A stretch of DNA of 64,000 bases from Labilibaculum manganireducens (GTDB lineage Bacteria > Bacteroidota > Bacteroidia > Bacteroidales > Marinifilaceae). Numbering within the stretch: position 1 is the first letter of the stretch; each line of letters starts with the position of its first letter. The translations under genes were made by a program, and so were the position numbers. The notes under the pieces are model-generated. The model was given only the letters and a program-made list of their open reading frames with translations. It did not search any database and was not told the DNA's origin. Positions 27,377-36,690 of this stretch are shown here, one piece after another. The DNA is taken from positions 1-64,000 of the forward strand of contig NZ_MVDE01000028.1 in the NCBI RefSeq assembly GCF_002843385.1, read 5' to 3'.

Positions 27377-30300
27377 TTAAAAAGTGAATTTTGTTGTTAC
27401 ACCAATGTAACGTGCTGATGGATCCTGCAAATCGTCGTCGTTCCCTGTTTTAAAATCAGGATCTACAAGCGGAATATTTTTCAGAACCGCCACATTATTT
27501 GCAAACAGGGTAATGGCAGCCCCATTCAGCAGCCTCACCTTATTGTTATTATCAAAATTATAAGTAAGAGCGACCTTGCGAAGTTTCACATAGGAACGAT
27601 CAAAAACATTGGCAAATTTCTTGTTTTCATCTTCGGTTACATTTGCACGGTATGGATAATTCTGACTCCAGGTTTGCCAGCTGACTGCAGTCGTGTTTTC
27701 TACGATATCTCCATTAGCAAGAACATTAACACCTTTAGGAACATACACTGCTTTTCCGGCTGCATACTCAGCATCTCTGCCGGTTGTAGATTCGGGATGG
27801 CGTCCTCCCCACCATAATTTCTGAATGGTTTTGGATGACATCACACCACCAATTACTCCATCGAAATCGACATTAAGAGTGAATTTTTTGTAGTTAAATG
27901 TATTCTGAAATCCGAAGCGGGCATTAGGATCTGAATGCCCCAAATATCCTTTTTCACTGTCTTTTATAGTCAATCCGGTGTTGGGATCAATAATCAACCG
28001 CCCGTCATCAGTTTTTTGCCATTGTGTTCCCCACATATCATCGGCTCTGTCGCCAACCCGCAGATCGTTATATTTTTCTTCTCCTCCGTAAATTTTTGTG
28101 AGCGTCTTTTTATTAAAGCTCCAATTGGTTCTTACATTCCATTTAAAAGCCTTGTTAATTAATTTAGCCGAAAGCGCAAGCTCCAAACCTTTTGTTTCAT
28201 ACTCGTTTCCATTTACATAACGACTGGAAAATCCGGAAGCTTTGGATAAAGGCAGTTGTATAATCTGATTTTCATCAATCACCTTGTAATAAGTTCCTTC
28301 AAGACCCAAACGATTTTTGAAAAATGAAGTTGACAAGCCAAACTCTGTTGAAGTTGATTTTTCAGGTTTTATATTTGAATTCACAATTCCTGCCGGATAG
28401 CTAATTTTTGGACTCATCCCAAATGTCCCGTTATTGGAATAGGTTGACTCTATCTGATAAGGATCCAAATCACTGGATACCTGTGCCCATGAACCATACA
28501 CTTTAAGATAATCGACCTGTTTTGGCATAGTAATATAATCGGAAACCATAGTACTCAAAGCAACTGATGGATAAAAATAAGAGTTGTTTTGAGTAGGCAT
28601 GGTTGACGACTTATCGTTACGACCTGTTAGTGTTAAAAACCATGATTTAAAAACATCCAGAGTTGCCGTAGCATACACACTCGATGTCGCTTTTTCCTCT
28701 AAATAGTTAGTAGCCATAACGGGCCCCTGAGAATTCCCCATATTGTAAATTCCCGGTACAATTAATCCATCGGTAGCCGCATATTCCTGCTGATATTTTC
28801 TGTAAAAATAAGAAGCTCCTCCATTCACTGTTAAATTAAGATCATCGGAGATATTGGCTGTATAAGTAAGCAATACATCGGTATCGAAATTAGTCTGCTC
28901 GCTATTCCAGGTCTTGTAATCACCCTCACGGGAATCGCCGTAATTCATATACGATTTAGGACTTTGCATGTTCTCAAACAAATCCTTCATTCGAACAGCA
29001 CCCCGCCCTTGTATTGAAAGATTTGGAAGAACATCCCAACGCAGTTTCACCTGACCCGATATCACATTTCTGTCGTGAGCCTGCTTTAATTCGCTGGACG
29101 CAAAATAAGGATTGTTGTACCACGCATAATTGTAATTTGCCTGCTGATATCCTTCTTGTCCGGGTATCCAAAAGTGATTTTTTAAAGCCTCACCATCCAC
29201 ATCGTCACTCATCCAGACTAAAACTGTGTACATGTGATTTTTAGGTCCATATCCGTAACGGGGATAATTGGGAGAATAAACCTTAGAGTAAGACAAACCA
29301 CCTTCGAGGGTAAGATCTTCAGTCAATTTATAACTTCCATTAAAATTTAAACCGCCGCTGTTAACACGGGAACTGGGAACTTGACCTTTCTGATAAGCAT
29401 ACTTACCGGTCATCATAAATTGTCCACGGTCTGTTTTCATACTGATTGACATATCGGTATTCGAAATAATTCCGGTACTCAAAAAGTTCTTTAAATTGTT
29501 GTGCTGAATCCATGGAGTTGGGACTCTCTCATAACGTGACCGATCGTCGTATTTGGTATTTTTAACCCCGCCATACCATTCAATTGTTTCTCCGGTTACT
29601 TTATCGCGTATCGGACTGTTCCATTGAGCAATCATTTTTCCCGGTTCAAATTTAGGTCCCCAGGTCATGTCTCCATCAGAGATACCACCATCAGCTCCAT
29701 CCCAAAATTCATATTGTCCGTTAGAGCCACTGCCGTACTCATGCTGCGGATCAGGAAAAGCAGCATATCCTGCTGACACCATCAAGGTTGTTGAAACTGT
29801 TGTTTGCAATTCTTTTGATGTCCCTTTTTTAGAAGTCAAAAGTATAGCTCCATTTTTTCCTCTGCTTCCGTAAAGAGCAGAAGCCGAAGTTCCTTTCAAT
29901 ACGTTTATGCTTTCAATATTTTCAGTGGGAATGTCAAAAAAATCTGTCTCAACCGGAATTCCATCCAATACAATCAGAGGTTTTTTACCCCGAAGCTGAA
30001 AATCAGGAGATTGAAAAATACCTGTTGGATTGGTTACCGTTAATCCTGCAACCTGCCCGGTTAAAGCACCTCCCAAATTCAAACTTTTCGCCTGAACAAT
30101 TACATCATCAACAATTTTTTCTGTAGCGTATCCAATTTTTTTCTTTTGCTGTTTAATACCTATTGCTGTAGCTACAACCTCATTCAGTTGCTGCACATCT
30201 TCGCCAAGCACTACATTAATCAGCGTACGTCCTTTAACAGGCTCTTCTTTCGAAGCAAATCCCATAAACGAAAATACCAGAACATCATCAGATTTTGCTT

Positions 30301-30478
30301 CGATACTGTAATTACCATCAAGAGAAGTAACCGTTCCCTTTACTGTCCCTTTCAGCACAACATTAACGCCCGGCAACGAATTGCCTTGCTGATCGTTAAC
30401 CCGACCCGACAATTTTATCTGAGCATTTACGATCAGTACATTCGTAAAAATCAGAAGTAGTAAAGTAATTTTTTTCAT
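27377..30478 (-). CDS. SusC/RagA-like TonB-linked outer-membrane transporter
   Basis: A 1033-residue TonB-dependent transporter. After a signal peptide (residues 1-19) comes a carboxypeptidase-regulatory-like beta-sandwich (about 22-105; GRVNDQQGNSLPGVNVVLKG), then the plug domain (about 115-225; LIVLDGIPVET and INVLKGTSASALYGSRG), then the beta-barrel ending in the aromatic terminus TKFTF. With the SusD-like protein it forms a substrate-import complex. No glycoside hydrolase is nearby; the associated enzyme is a metallophosphoesterase. Confidence 0.95.
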   Translation of the reverse strand: MKKITLLLLIFTNVLIVNAQIKLSGRVNDQQGNSLPGVNVVLKGTVKGTVTSLDGNYSIEAKSDDVLVFSFMGFASKEEPVKGRTLINVVLGEDVQQLNEVVATAIGIKQQKKKIGYATEKIVDDVIVQAKSLNLGGALTGQVAGLTVTNPTGIFQSPDFQLRGKKPLIVLDGIPVETDFFDIPTENIESINVLKGTSASALYGSRGKNGAILLTSKKGTSKELQTTVSTTLMVSAGYAAFPDPQHEYGSGSNGQYEFWDGADGGISDGDMTWGPKFEPGKMIAQWNSPIRDKVTGETIEWYGGVKNTKYDDRSRYERVPTPWIQHNNLKNFLSTGIISNTDMSISMKTDRGQFMMTGKYAYQKGQVPSSRVNSGGLNFNGSYKLTEDLTLEGGLSYSKVYSPNYPRYGYGPKNHMYTVLVWMSDDVDGEALKNHFWIPGQEGYQQANYNYAWYNNPYFASSELKQAHDRNVISGQVKLRWDVLPNLSIQGRGAVRMKDLFENMQSPKSYMNYGDSREGDYKTWNSEQTNFDTDVLLTYTANISDDLNLTVNGGASYFYRKYQQEYAATDGLIVPGIYNMGNSQGPVMATNYLEEKATSSVYATATLDVFKSWFLTLTGRNDKSSTMPTQNNSYFYPSVALSTMVSDYITMPKQVDYLKVYGSWAQVSSDLDPYQIESTYSNNGTFGMSPKISYPAGIVNSNIKPEKSTSTEFGLSTSFFKNRLGLEGTYYKVIDENQIIQLPLSKASGFSSRYVNGNEYETKGLELALSAKLINKAFKWNVRTNWSFNKKTLTKIYGGEEKYNDLRVGDRADDMWGTQWQKTDDGRLIIDPNTGLTIKDSEKGYLGHSDPNARFGFQNTFNYKKFTLNVDFDGVIGGVMSSKTIQKLWWGGRHPESTTGRDAEYAAGKAVYVPKGVNVLANGDIVENTTAVSWQTWSQNYPYRANVTEDENKKFANVFDRSYVKLRKVALTYNFDNNNKVRLLNGAAITLFANNVAVLKNIPLVDPDFKTGNDDDLQDPSARYIGVTTKFTF

Positions 30479-30495
30479 TTCGATTAAATGTCAAA

Positions 30496-31056
30496 TTAGA
30501 TATTGATTAATACAATTTTATTATAAAGAGCAATCTCTTCATTTTTGCTTTTCTGTTTCTTTAGTTGTTTCTCAAACCATTCGCTATCTTCGCTTATAGC
30601 CGCGATGCCAATTTTCAGTATCTGCTTTATTTGCTGACTTGCACCCGACATAGAGCAAGTCTCCTTTTTTAATTCTTTTCTCAGGTAATTTTCAATTCCC
30701 TTTATACTTTTATAAATGCGGGGTTTTCTGATCCTCAAAACCACATTTGGGTCTCCCGCTACCGGCTGTTCCTCATACATGTAAACACTCTCGAACAGTG
30801 CATAATACTGAGCAATTTCTGTCCCCCAGGTACTTTCCACAGATGCCCTTACCGGCAAGGAAAGTTTTTCCTCATCAGGACTGTAGTAAGTAAATGTTAA
30901 TTGTTCGTCGGGTGTTGATTCTGAAAAATCATTCCCGTTTTTATTTGATGCCGGCCATACCGTCACATCATCAGAATTTAAACTGGCAACTTCCTGTGCC
31001 CGTAATCCTGACAAGACTAACACTAAGGCTAAAATTAAGGTGGTTCTAATTTTCAT
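30496..31056 (-). CDS. Exported protein of unknown function upstream of susC
   Basis: A 186-residue protein with a signal peptide (TTLILALVLVLSGLRAQ). I do not recognise a family. The mature part has an acidic N-terminal half and a lysine-rich C-terminal half (KKETCSM...QIKQILKIG...KKQKSKNEE) with a single cysteine. It is the first gene of the cluster and ends 17 bp before susC, so it is almost certainly co-transcribed and may be an accessory or sensor of the SusCD system. It is too short for a FecR-type anti-sigma factor. Confidence 0.6.
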   Translation of the reverse strand: MKIRTTLILALVLVLSGLRAQEVASLNSDDVTVWPASNKNGNDFSESTPDEQLTFTYYSPDEEKLSLPVRASVESTWGTEIAQYYALFESVYMYEEQPVAGDPNVVLRIRKPRIYKSIKGIENYLRKELKKETCSMSGASQQIKQILKIGIAAISEDSEWFEKQLKKQKSKNEEIALYNKIVLINI

Positions 31057-32058
31057 ATCGTCATATGTATTTGTGAATATTCAAGCTTTTTATCTGGCTC
31101 AAAGTACAGGAACACATGCTGCCTAATGATAAGCTTAGGGTAAACTTTATTTTAAATATTGAAATGTATCTGTATGAAAAACAACATGGAAACAGAAAAT
31201 CAGATTCGCAGGAAATAATCAAAATAAAACAAACATAAACTACTCACCAATTGACAATTAAAAGATGATACTGTGTTTTAACGGGAGGGAAACATCCTAA
31301 CTTTCATCACAAACCCATCAGTCGGCAAAACAACTAAAGGTTAATTTAAAATGAACTGAAATTCTTTTGAAACTTTACTGAAACAATGGCAGGAAAACAA
31401 GCAGTCTATTTCGACGGAAATCATTCAGTTATTTGCAGGTAGAGATCAATTCACTCTTAAATGAATAAAACAGATAGTATGCTGTGCATAGTGCTGTGTT
31501 CGCAATTGGTGATACAATTGCAGCAGTTTTCTTCTTGAGAAAGAACAAAAAAGCTCTGAGTCAAAGCAATCTGCCAATTAATAATCCGAAATAAGAACTC
31601 AGATTAGAGTTAAACTAAGTTAATACGTAGTTTCTCTCGTGTTAATCTGATTTACACTATGTTTATAATGTATTTCATTTCGTATACTATGATTTATTCA
31701 TCTTATTTTATTAATTTCCTACAATACATCCATAATTAAGACTCATACATTATTAATTTCCAATCTGATTTTATAAATTTATCAATGGTATTTACTATAA
31801 AAGATACTGTTATCAATAAATTAGCACCAGAAATACATAAAATAGCCATAAAAACATTTAATTTTTCAAAATAATTAAGAGTATTATCATTCATTATGAA
31901 ATATTTACTCCGCAATAAGTTGTAAATACCAATAAAATATCAGGTTTAATTCCGGTACTATATTGACATTCTATATTTCTTATTGTAACTTTCGTCTTTT
32001 ATAAATATAACTGCATCAATATCCTATGGCATTGCCACCAAAAACAGCATAAAACAAG
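31057..32058. other. 1-kb AT-rich intergenic region with a transporter remnant
   Basis: No intact gene. The region includes the upstream regulatory sequence of the susC cluster, the EamA-like remnant at 31467-31594 and about 450 bp of very AT-rich sequence before the HTH gene. A possible promoter for that gene is TTGA-N19-TAACTTTC ending near 31993. A 29-codon ATG frame near 31785 has no ribosome binding site and is not called. Confidence 0.5.
31467..31594 (+). pseudogene. Decayed C-terminus of an EamA-family transporter
   Basis: Starting with AAAACAGATAGT and, after a frameshift from a short deletion, reading A-V-F-A-I-G-D-T-I-A-A-V-F-F-L-R-K-N-K-K to a stop at 31592, this aligns with the C-terminus of the intact EamA gene (KTDS ... 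GAVLVIGGAITAVLFSRKNK, ending at 24486). Upstream frames are broken by stops. It is a remnant of a second, related transporter gene. Confidence 0.7.
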
Positions 32059-32412
32059 ATGACTAAAAAGAAATATGAAATGCCCGTAAACCTTAACGAT
32101 TATATCGTTAATCGAATGAAAGAGAAATACATTAGCAATACAGAGTTGGCCCGCCAGTTGCAAATGAATCATTCGTCGGTGCTTTTTATGCTCAAAAATC
32201 CAGGCATGCAAATACGGCGCTTATGGACTATTTGCGAGGCTCTCGATTTAAATGTATTCCGCTATTTAGCCAACGAAATTGGAATCGAAAATCCTGTTGA
32301 CTCGGGTAATATATTGCGCGACGCTGAAATTGAGAATTTGAAAAAGGAGATTGAAGATTTAAAAAAAGAGCGTGATTTACTAAAGGAGGTGATTGGATTG
32401 CAAGGAAGGTGA
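32059..32412 (+). CDS. Small HTH protein with C-terminal coiled coil
   Basis: A 117-residue putative DNA-binding protein. Residues 10-75 resemble an XRE-like helix-turn-helix (YISNTELARQLQMNHSSVLF followed by IRRLWTICEALDLNVFRYLA). Residues 90-113 are a heptad-patterned coiled coil (IENLKKEIEDLKKERDLLKE), suggesting dimerisation. Proteins of this shape are common and mostly uncharacterised in Bacteroidota. It stands alone between a 1-kb spacer and the convergent cation efflux gene, so no target is suggested by context. Confidence 0.7.
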   Translation: MTKKKYEMPVNLNDYIVNRMKEKYISNTELARQLQMNHSSVLFMLKNPGMQIRRLWTICEALDLNVFRYLANEIGIENPVDSGNILRDAEIENLKKEIEDLKKERDLLKEVIGLQGR

Positions 32413-32582
32413 TTGTTGTTTAAACAGCCCTTTTGGGGCGTAATACCGGTTTTAATTTGCAGTATCCATCTCTAAGCTTTGCTTTTAACGGCTGACAAAT
32501 TTGATATCGGCATTAGACCGTTTTTTTTCGCCGTCCGTGGTTCACTCATTATTCAAATATGGCTTGACACAAATACCCCAAT

Positions 32583-33470
32583 TCAATTAATCTGTGTATG
32601 CGGTTCAATGTGGATGGTTGAAACGTAACCATATTTTTCGAGAATGGCTTCTTCCAGTACTGTTGCAATATCGTGAGCCTGTTTTATTGGCATATCCTGC
32701 GGAAGCAATATGTGAAAGGTTAATTCTGTATGATCCCCATAAACATGAAGATGAAAATGATGAGGTTCCAAATTACCCGGACTAACTTCTTCAATGGTCA
32801 TTTTTAGTTCCTGAATGATTGTATCGGAGGGACTCTCTCCCAATAAGGAGTGAATGGAATCACTAATAATTTCATACGCGGCATGACCAATTAGTATGGC
32901 AACTATCATTCCCAAAGCTCCGTCGATCCACCAAAAATAAGGACCTAAAAATATTCCAACCAAAATAACCAAAGAAGATATTGCATCACTTCTATGATGC
33001 CATGCATCAGCTTTTAACACTTTGGAATTGGTTTTCTTTGCTCCGAAATAGGCAAATTGAGCCAACAATTCCTTTGTTACAACCGACACAATCATTACAA
33101 CAACAGCAATGCTTCCGAATTCCGATGACTCCCGGCTTTGCAGGGTATGATAGGATTCAATGATAAAATCGAACGCCACCAGGAGAAGTAAGATTCCAAT
33201 AATAAAGGCACTTATTAAATCAGCTCGTCCGTGCCCAAAAGGATGATCCTCATCCGCAGGCTTCTTCGAAATTTTAGCACCAACAATTACAATTACAGAA
33301 CTTAAGCTGTCCGACAAGGTATGCCATGCATCTGCAATAATTGCAATGGAACCTGTCGCCAAACCAGCCCAGTATTTTAATCCAAAAAGCAATATATTCC
33401 CAATTATTGAAAGCCAGCCTTCTACCGAGGCCCAATTCGATTTGTCTAATTTAAACTTGGAATTTTTCAA
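32583..33470 (-). CDS. Cation diffusion facilitator (CDF) transporter
   Basis: A 295-residue divalent-metal exporter (zinc, iron or manganese) of the inner membrane. Six helices (residues 18-210) are followed by a cytosolic metal-binding domain. The transport-site motifs are present in TM2 (DAWHTLSDS, near residue 48) and TM5 (DAWHHRSDA, near residue 155). The cytosolic domain has a histidine-rich start, EPHHFHLHVYGDHTELTFH. The only in-frame initiator is TTG at 33470; there is no better ATG upstream. Metal specificity cannot be set from sequence alone. Confidence 0.92.
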   Translation of the reverse strand: MKNSKFKLDKSNWASVEGWLSIIGNILLFGLKYWAGLATGSIAIIADAWHTLSDSLSSVIVIVGAKISKKPADEDHPFGHGRADLISAFIIGILLLLVAFDFIIESYHTLQSRESSEFGSIAVVVMIVSVVTKELLAQFAYFGAKKTNSKVLKADAWHHRSDAISSLVILVGIFLGPYFWWIDGALGMIVAILIGHAAYEIISDSIHSLLGESPSDTIIQELKMTIEEVSPGNLEPHHFHLHVYGDHTELTFHILLPQDMPIKQAHDIATVLEEAILEKYGYVSTIHIEPHTQIN

Positions 33471-33529
33471 TGTAAACGAACTTTAGCAACAAGTTATTAA
33501 CCTGAGTTTGCTGCAATTATTGTATATAA

Positions 33530-34462
33530 TTAAACTAATTCTTCATTAACCGAAAGAAGTTTTGAAGATGCTAATTTGGTTTTATTTTTCTTATCGATGT
33601 AAAAATCAATTCTTCCCAAAGCAATTCCTGCCCATCCAACCTGATTAACAAGAACCTCTTCGCCATCCAAATTCAGAACCCGTTCCGGAGTTTCCAATAA
33701 GGTATGTGTATGTCCTCCTACAATTAAATCAACACCTCTGGTACGCTTCGCTAAATCGAGATCACAATCACTCCCAAAATCATTTCTCAATCCTAAATGC
33801 GAAAGACAAATAACCAAATCGCATGCATTTTCATCCTTTAAGATACCCACCATTTTCTCAGTAACATCAACAGGATCAACATAGGAAACAGAACCTCTGT
33901 TTTTAGGCTCAACATAACCGTCTAAATCTACTCCCAATCCAAAAACACCAATCTTCAAACCTCCTTTATCGAATATTTTATACTCAGGTATCTTTCCTTC
34001 CAATTCTGTTTCTGAAAAATCATAATTAGCATTCAGCAGTGGAAAATTAAGGTGTTTCAACTGACCGGCAATTCCTTCAATACCATTGTCAAACTCATGG
34101 TTCCCAAGTGTTCCGGCATCATAACGCATTTTCGACATTAATTTAAATTCGGCTTCCCCTTTAAAGAAATTAAAATAAGGTGTGCCTTGAAATACATCTC
34201 CTGCATCCAGCAACAAAACCAATTCCTCTTCCTTTCTGATTTTTTGAACCAAAGCGTGAATTCTTGCAAAACCTCCCAAACCACCAAATTCAGGGTCGCC
34301 CTTTGGAAAAGGTTCAATACGGCTGTGCAAATCGTTGGTATGAAGAACCGTGATTTTCTGTAATTCTTTTTTAGCAGCAGAAGCACTTTTGGGAAGAATA
34401 CCTGTTCCCAAAAACAATCCCGCCACACCTATATTTTTCAAAAAATCCCTTCTATTCCACAT
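33530..34462 (-). CDS. 5'-nucleotidase/UshA-type metallophosphatase domain protein
   Basis: A 310-residue secreted calcineurin-like phosphatase, equivalent to the N-terminal half of UshA-type 5'-nucleotidases. Motifs: LHTNDLHSRIEPF near residue 41, LLDAGDVFQGTPYF near residue 83, GNHEFDNG near residue 121 and GGHTHTLLE near residue 251. The N-terminus carries a twin-arginine-like motif (RRDFLK at residues 4-9) and a hydrophobic stretch. I chose the ATG at 34462 because it has a GGAGG seven bases upstream; the frame extends to 34504. It overlaps the upstream gene, which encodes the C-terminal half of the enzyme, by 11 bp. Confidence 0.9.
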   Translation of the reverse strand: MWNRRDFLKNIGVAGLFLGTGILPKSASAAKKELQKITVLHTNDLHSRIEPFPKGDPEFGGLGGFARIHALVQKIRKEEELVLLLDAGDVFQGTPYFNFFKGEAEFKLMSKMRYDAGTLGNHEFDNGIEGIAGQLKHLNFPLLNANYDFSETELEGKIPEYKIFDKGGLKIGVFGLGVDLDGYVEPKNRGSVSYVDPVDVTEKMVGILKDENACDLVICLSHLGLRNDFGSDCDLDLAKRTRGVDLIVGGHTHTLLETPERVLNLDGEEVLVNQVGWAGIALGRIDFYIDKKNKTKLASSKLLSVNEELV

Positions 34463-35234
34463 GGTAAATCCTCCCGTCCAGTTCTGCCGAAATATGTTTT
34501 CCATTTTGATAATCCCGGCTAATGTATTTGATCATTTCCGATCTTAATTTAAGGTGCAAATGTCTGAACGTTTCCCTTGTCTCAAATGCAGACAGTCCGC
34601 CACCACCATTCACCAAATAATCTATTGATAAAATGTGATATGTTTTTTCCAAATCAACCGGCGCTCCATTAACAAGAACATCAACCGCCTGCTTATCCTT
34701 AATTCCCATTTTTACACCGCTAATACCTTCGCCTCCAAACCCGGCAACCTGATTCAAAAGTTTCATTAAATCGTCCCCTTTCATTCCAACAATCACCAAT
34801 TTATTTTTAAAAGGCAGCATTTCAAAAATTCGCCCCGTTGTTATTTCCCCTTTAGGCATTCCTGTTCGAATTCCCCCCTGATTCATAATCGCCAAATCAA
34901 CAGAGTGGGATAATTGATTTTCAACACAGAATTCTTTCCCAATGGCAAGCATTGCATCGGCAATATAATCAGACAATTTACTCTCTGGTTTGCCGGCAAT
35001 CATTTCTTCATCACAAACAGAAATAACTGTATTCATCTCTCCGTCGAGCTGAGATTTATAGCTTTCGATAACATGCACAAAAGCAGTATCCCTCTGCGAA
35101 TAAGAATCCATCACCGAATCAATCGTGTAATTCTGTTGATGATCAGGCTTATTTATCTTACTGCTTACAGAACAACCCGAAAAAATCAGCAGTAAGAATA
35201 GTATCCTAATTGAGTTATTAAAATATAATTTCAT
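34452..35234 (-). CDS. 5'-nucleotidase C-terminal domain lipoprotein
   Basis: A 260-residue lipoprotein (lipobox LLLLIFSGC, Cys21) that is the substrate-binding C-terminal domain of 5'-nucleotidases, encoded separately from its catalytic domain. Typical segments are DLAIMNQGGIRTGMPKGEIT near residue 115, FEMLPFKNKLVIVGMKGDDL near residue 140 and YLVNGGGGLSAF near residue 210. I chose the ATG at 35234 because it gives a proper signal peptide; the frame continues to 35261. The next gene overlaps its 3' end, so translation is coupled and the two products probably assemble into one enzyme. Confidence 0.88.
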   Translation of the reverse strand: MKLYFNNSIRILFLLLIFSGCSVSSKINKPDHQQNYTIDSVMDSYSQRDTAFVHVIESYKSQLDGEMNTVISVCDEEMIAGKPESKLSDYIADAMLAIGKEFCVENQLSHSVDLAIMNQGGIRTGMPKGEITTGRIFEMLPFKNKLVIVGMKGDDLMKLLNQVAGFGGEGISGVKMGIKDKQAVDVLVNGAPVDLEKTYHILSIDYLVNGGGGLSAFETRETFRHLHLKLRSEMIKYISRDYQNGKHISAELDGRIYHVE

Positions 35235-35261
35235 ATGATTATAATTGTATGTTTTTGCCAT

Positions 35262-35292
35262 ATAGCCTGTCCCGAACTTGTTTCGGGAGAAC
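35262..35292. repeat. Dispersed short palindrome, copy 1
   Basis: The block reads ATAGCCTGTCC followed by a small hairpin (CCCGAA-CTTGT-TTCGGG) and GAGAA. It matches the reverse complement of 59485-59514 with one difference in about 30 bases. A shorter piece, GGGACAGGCTA, occurs near 14953. Confidence 0.65.
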
Positions 35293-35457
35293 TTACCATG
35301 CTGAAATAATCATCTCCCTGTGTGTCAAAATCGCTTTGGCATGGACGTTTCATGTGAAAATAGATAAAAGAGAGATTAAACACACCCTTGTCCTTTTTTA
35401 AGGGAATGTAAAATTATAAAAATAGCTTGATTTCTATATTATATAAATCTGAATTAA

Positions 35458-36525
35458 TCAAAAATCCAAGGTTAATTGCTGAGGTTCAGAAAAATTGATT
35501 TGATTGGAAACAGTTAAACCCAGCAATCGAATGCTTTCTTTCAGTTCAATTTGGTTTAACAATTCATTTGCCAGATTAAGAATTTGATCCAACCGATTCA
35601 ATTCCTGCAGAATGGTTTTACTTCTTGTTACCTGTTCAAAGCTGCTGTATTTCACTTTTAAACTTAAAGTCCTTCCTCTAAAACCACTCTTTTTTAATCG
35701 GCGCAGTAAATCTTCTGCAGTTGCAATCATGTCTTTTCTGATCAAATCTTTATTCGATAAATCCGTATAAAATGTATGCTCAGTACTCACCGATTTACGA
35801 ACCCGGTTGGGATTCACCGGACGGTTATCAATCCCTTGTGCTATCTGAAAGTAGTAAACTCCGGCTTTTCCAAACGTACGGGTTAATTCGGCCAGACTTC
35901 TCTCCTTTAAATCTTTGCCCCTGAATATACCCAACTGATGCATTTTATCAGCAGTAACCTTTCCAACTCCAAAAAATTTATCAATTGATAATTGCTCAAT
36001 AAACTGCTCAACATCTTTGGGAGGAATAACAAATAAACCGTCTGGTTTTTGATAATCGGAAGCAATTTTAGCCAAAAACTTATTTACTGATATTCCTGCA
36101 GAAGCAGTTAAACCGGTCACCTCCTTAATTCTTTCCTTAATCTCTTTGGCAATCAAACTTGCAGAAGGCAGATTTTTCTTGTTGTGAGTAACATCTAAAA
36201 AAGCTTCATCAATAGAAAGAGGCTCTACCAAATCGGTGAATTCATGAAAAATACTCATAATTTGCTTCGAAACTTCTTTGTATCGGTCATGCCTGCCCTT
36301 TACAAAAATCAAATTAGGGCATCTCCTTTTCGCGATAGAAGAAGGCATTGCAGAACGCACACCGAATTTTCTCGCTTCGTAACTGGCTGCAGCAACAACT
36401 CCCCTGTCTCCGGATCCACCAACCGCAATTGGTTTGTTTCGAAGTTCGGGATTATCCTTCTGCTCTACCGAGGCAAAAAAAGCATCCATATCAACGTGAA
36501 TTATTTTGCGATATTCCTCTTCCAT
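35458..36525 (-). CDS. dinB: DNA polymerase IV (Y-family translesion polymerase)
   Basis: A 355-residue error-prone DNA polymerase that bypasses damaged bases. The catalytic carboxylates are in VDMDAFFASVEQ (residues 11-22) and SIDEAFLDVT near residue 105. Little-finger and helix-hairpin-helix segments follow (FGVGKVTADKMHQLGI near residue 182). The extreme C-terminus QLTLDF fits a sliding-clamp-binding motif, at the place where E. coli Pol IV carries its own. I chose the ATG at 36525; the frame opens two codons earlier with TTG. No SOS-box-like site was recognised. Confidence 0.95.
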   Translation of the reverse strand: MEEEYRKIIHVDMDAFFASVEQKDNPELRNKPIAVGGSGDRGVVAAASYEARKFGVRSAMPSSIAKRRCPNLIFVKGRHDRYKEVSKQIMSIFHEFTDLVEPLSIDEAFLDVTHNKKNLPSASLIAKEIKERIKEVTGLTASAGISVNKFLAKIASDYQKPDGLFVIPPKDVEQFIEQLSIDKFFGVGKVTADKMHQLGIFRGKDLKERSLAELTRTFGKAGVYYFQIAQGIDNRPVNPNRVRKSVSTEHTFYTDLSNKDLIRKDMIATAEDLLRRLKKSGFRGRTLSLKVKYSSFEQVTRSKTILQELNRLDQILNLANELLNQIELKESIRLLGLTVSNQINFSEPQQLTLDF

Positions 36526-36690
36526 TTTCAATTCAAATATCCAGAAACAATTTAAAAAATAATCGTTTCAATTTTTGTAATTTTACACGCCCTAAAAAAG
36601 CGAATCGATTCATATTCCCTATTCAACACTTTGCGAAAATAGGGAATAAATACAACCAAACCCGTTCCTGTAAGAACCAAAATAAGTAAA

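Noticed and set aside
31785-31874. 29-codon ATG frame in the 1-kb spacer upstream of the HTH gene
   Set aside because: Very AT-rich, no ribosome binding site, no resemblance to a known small protein.
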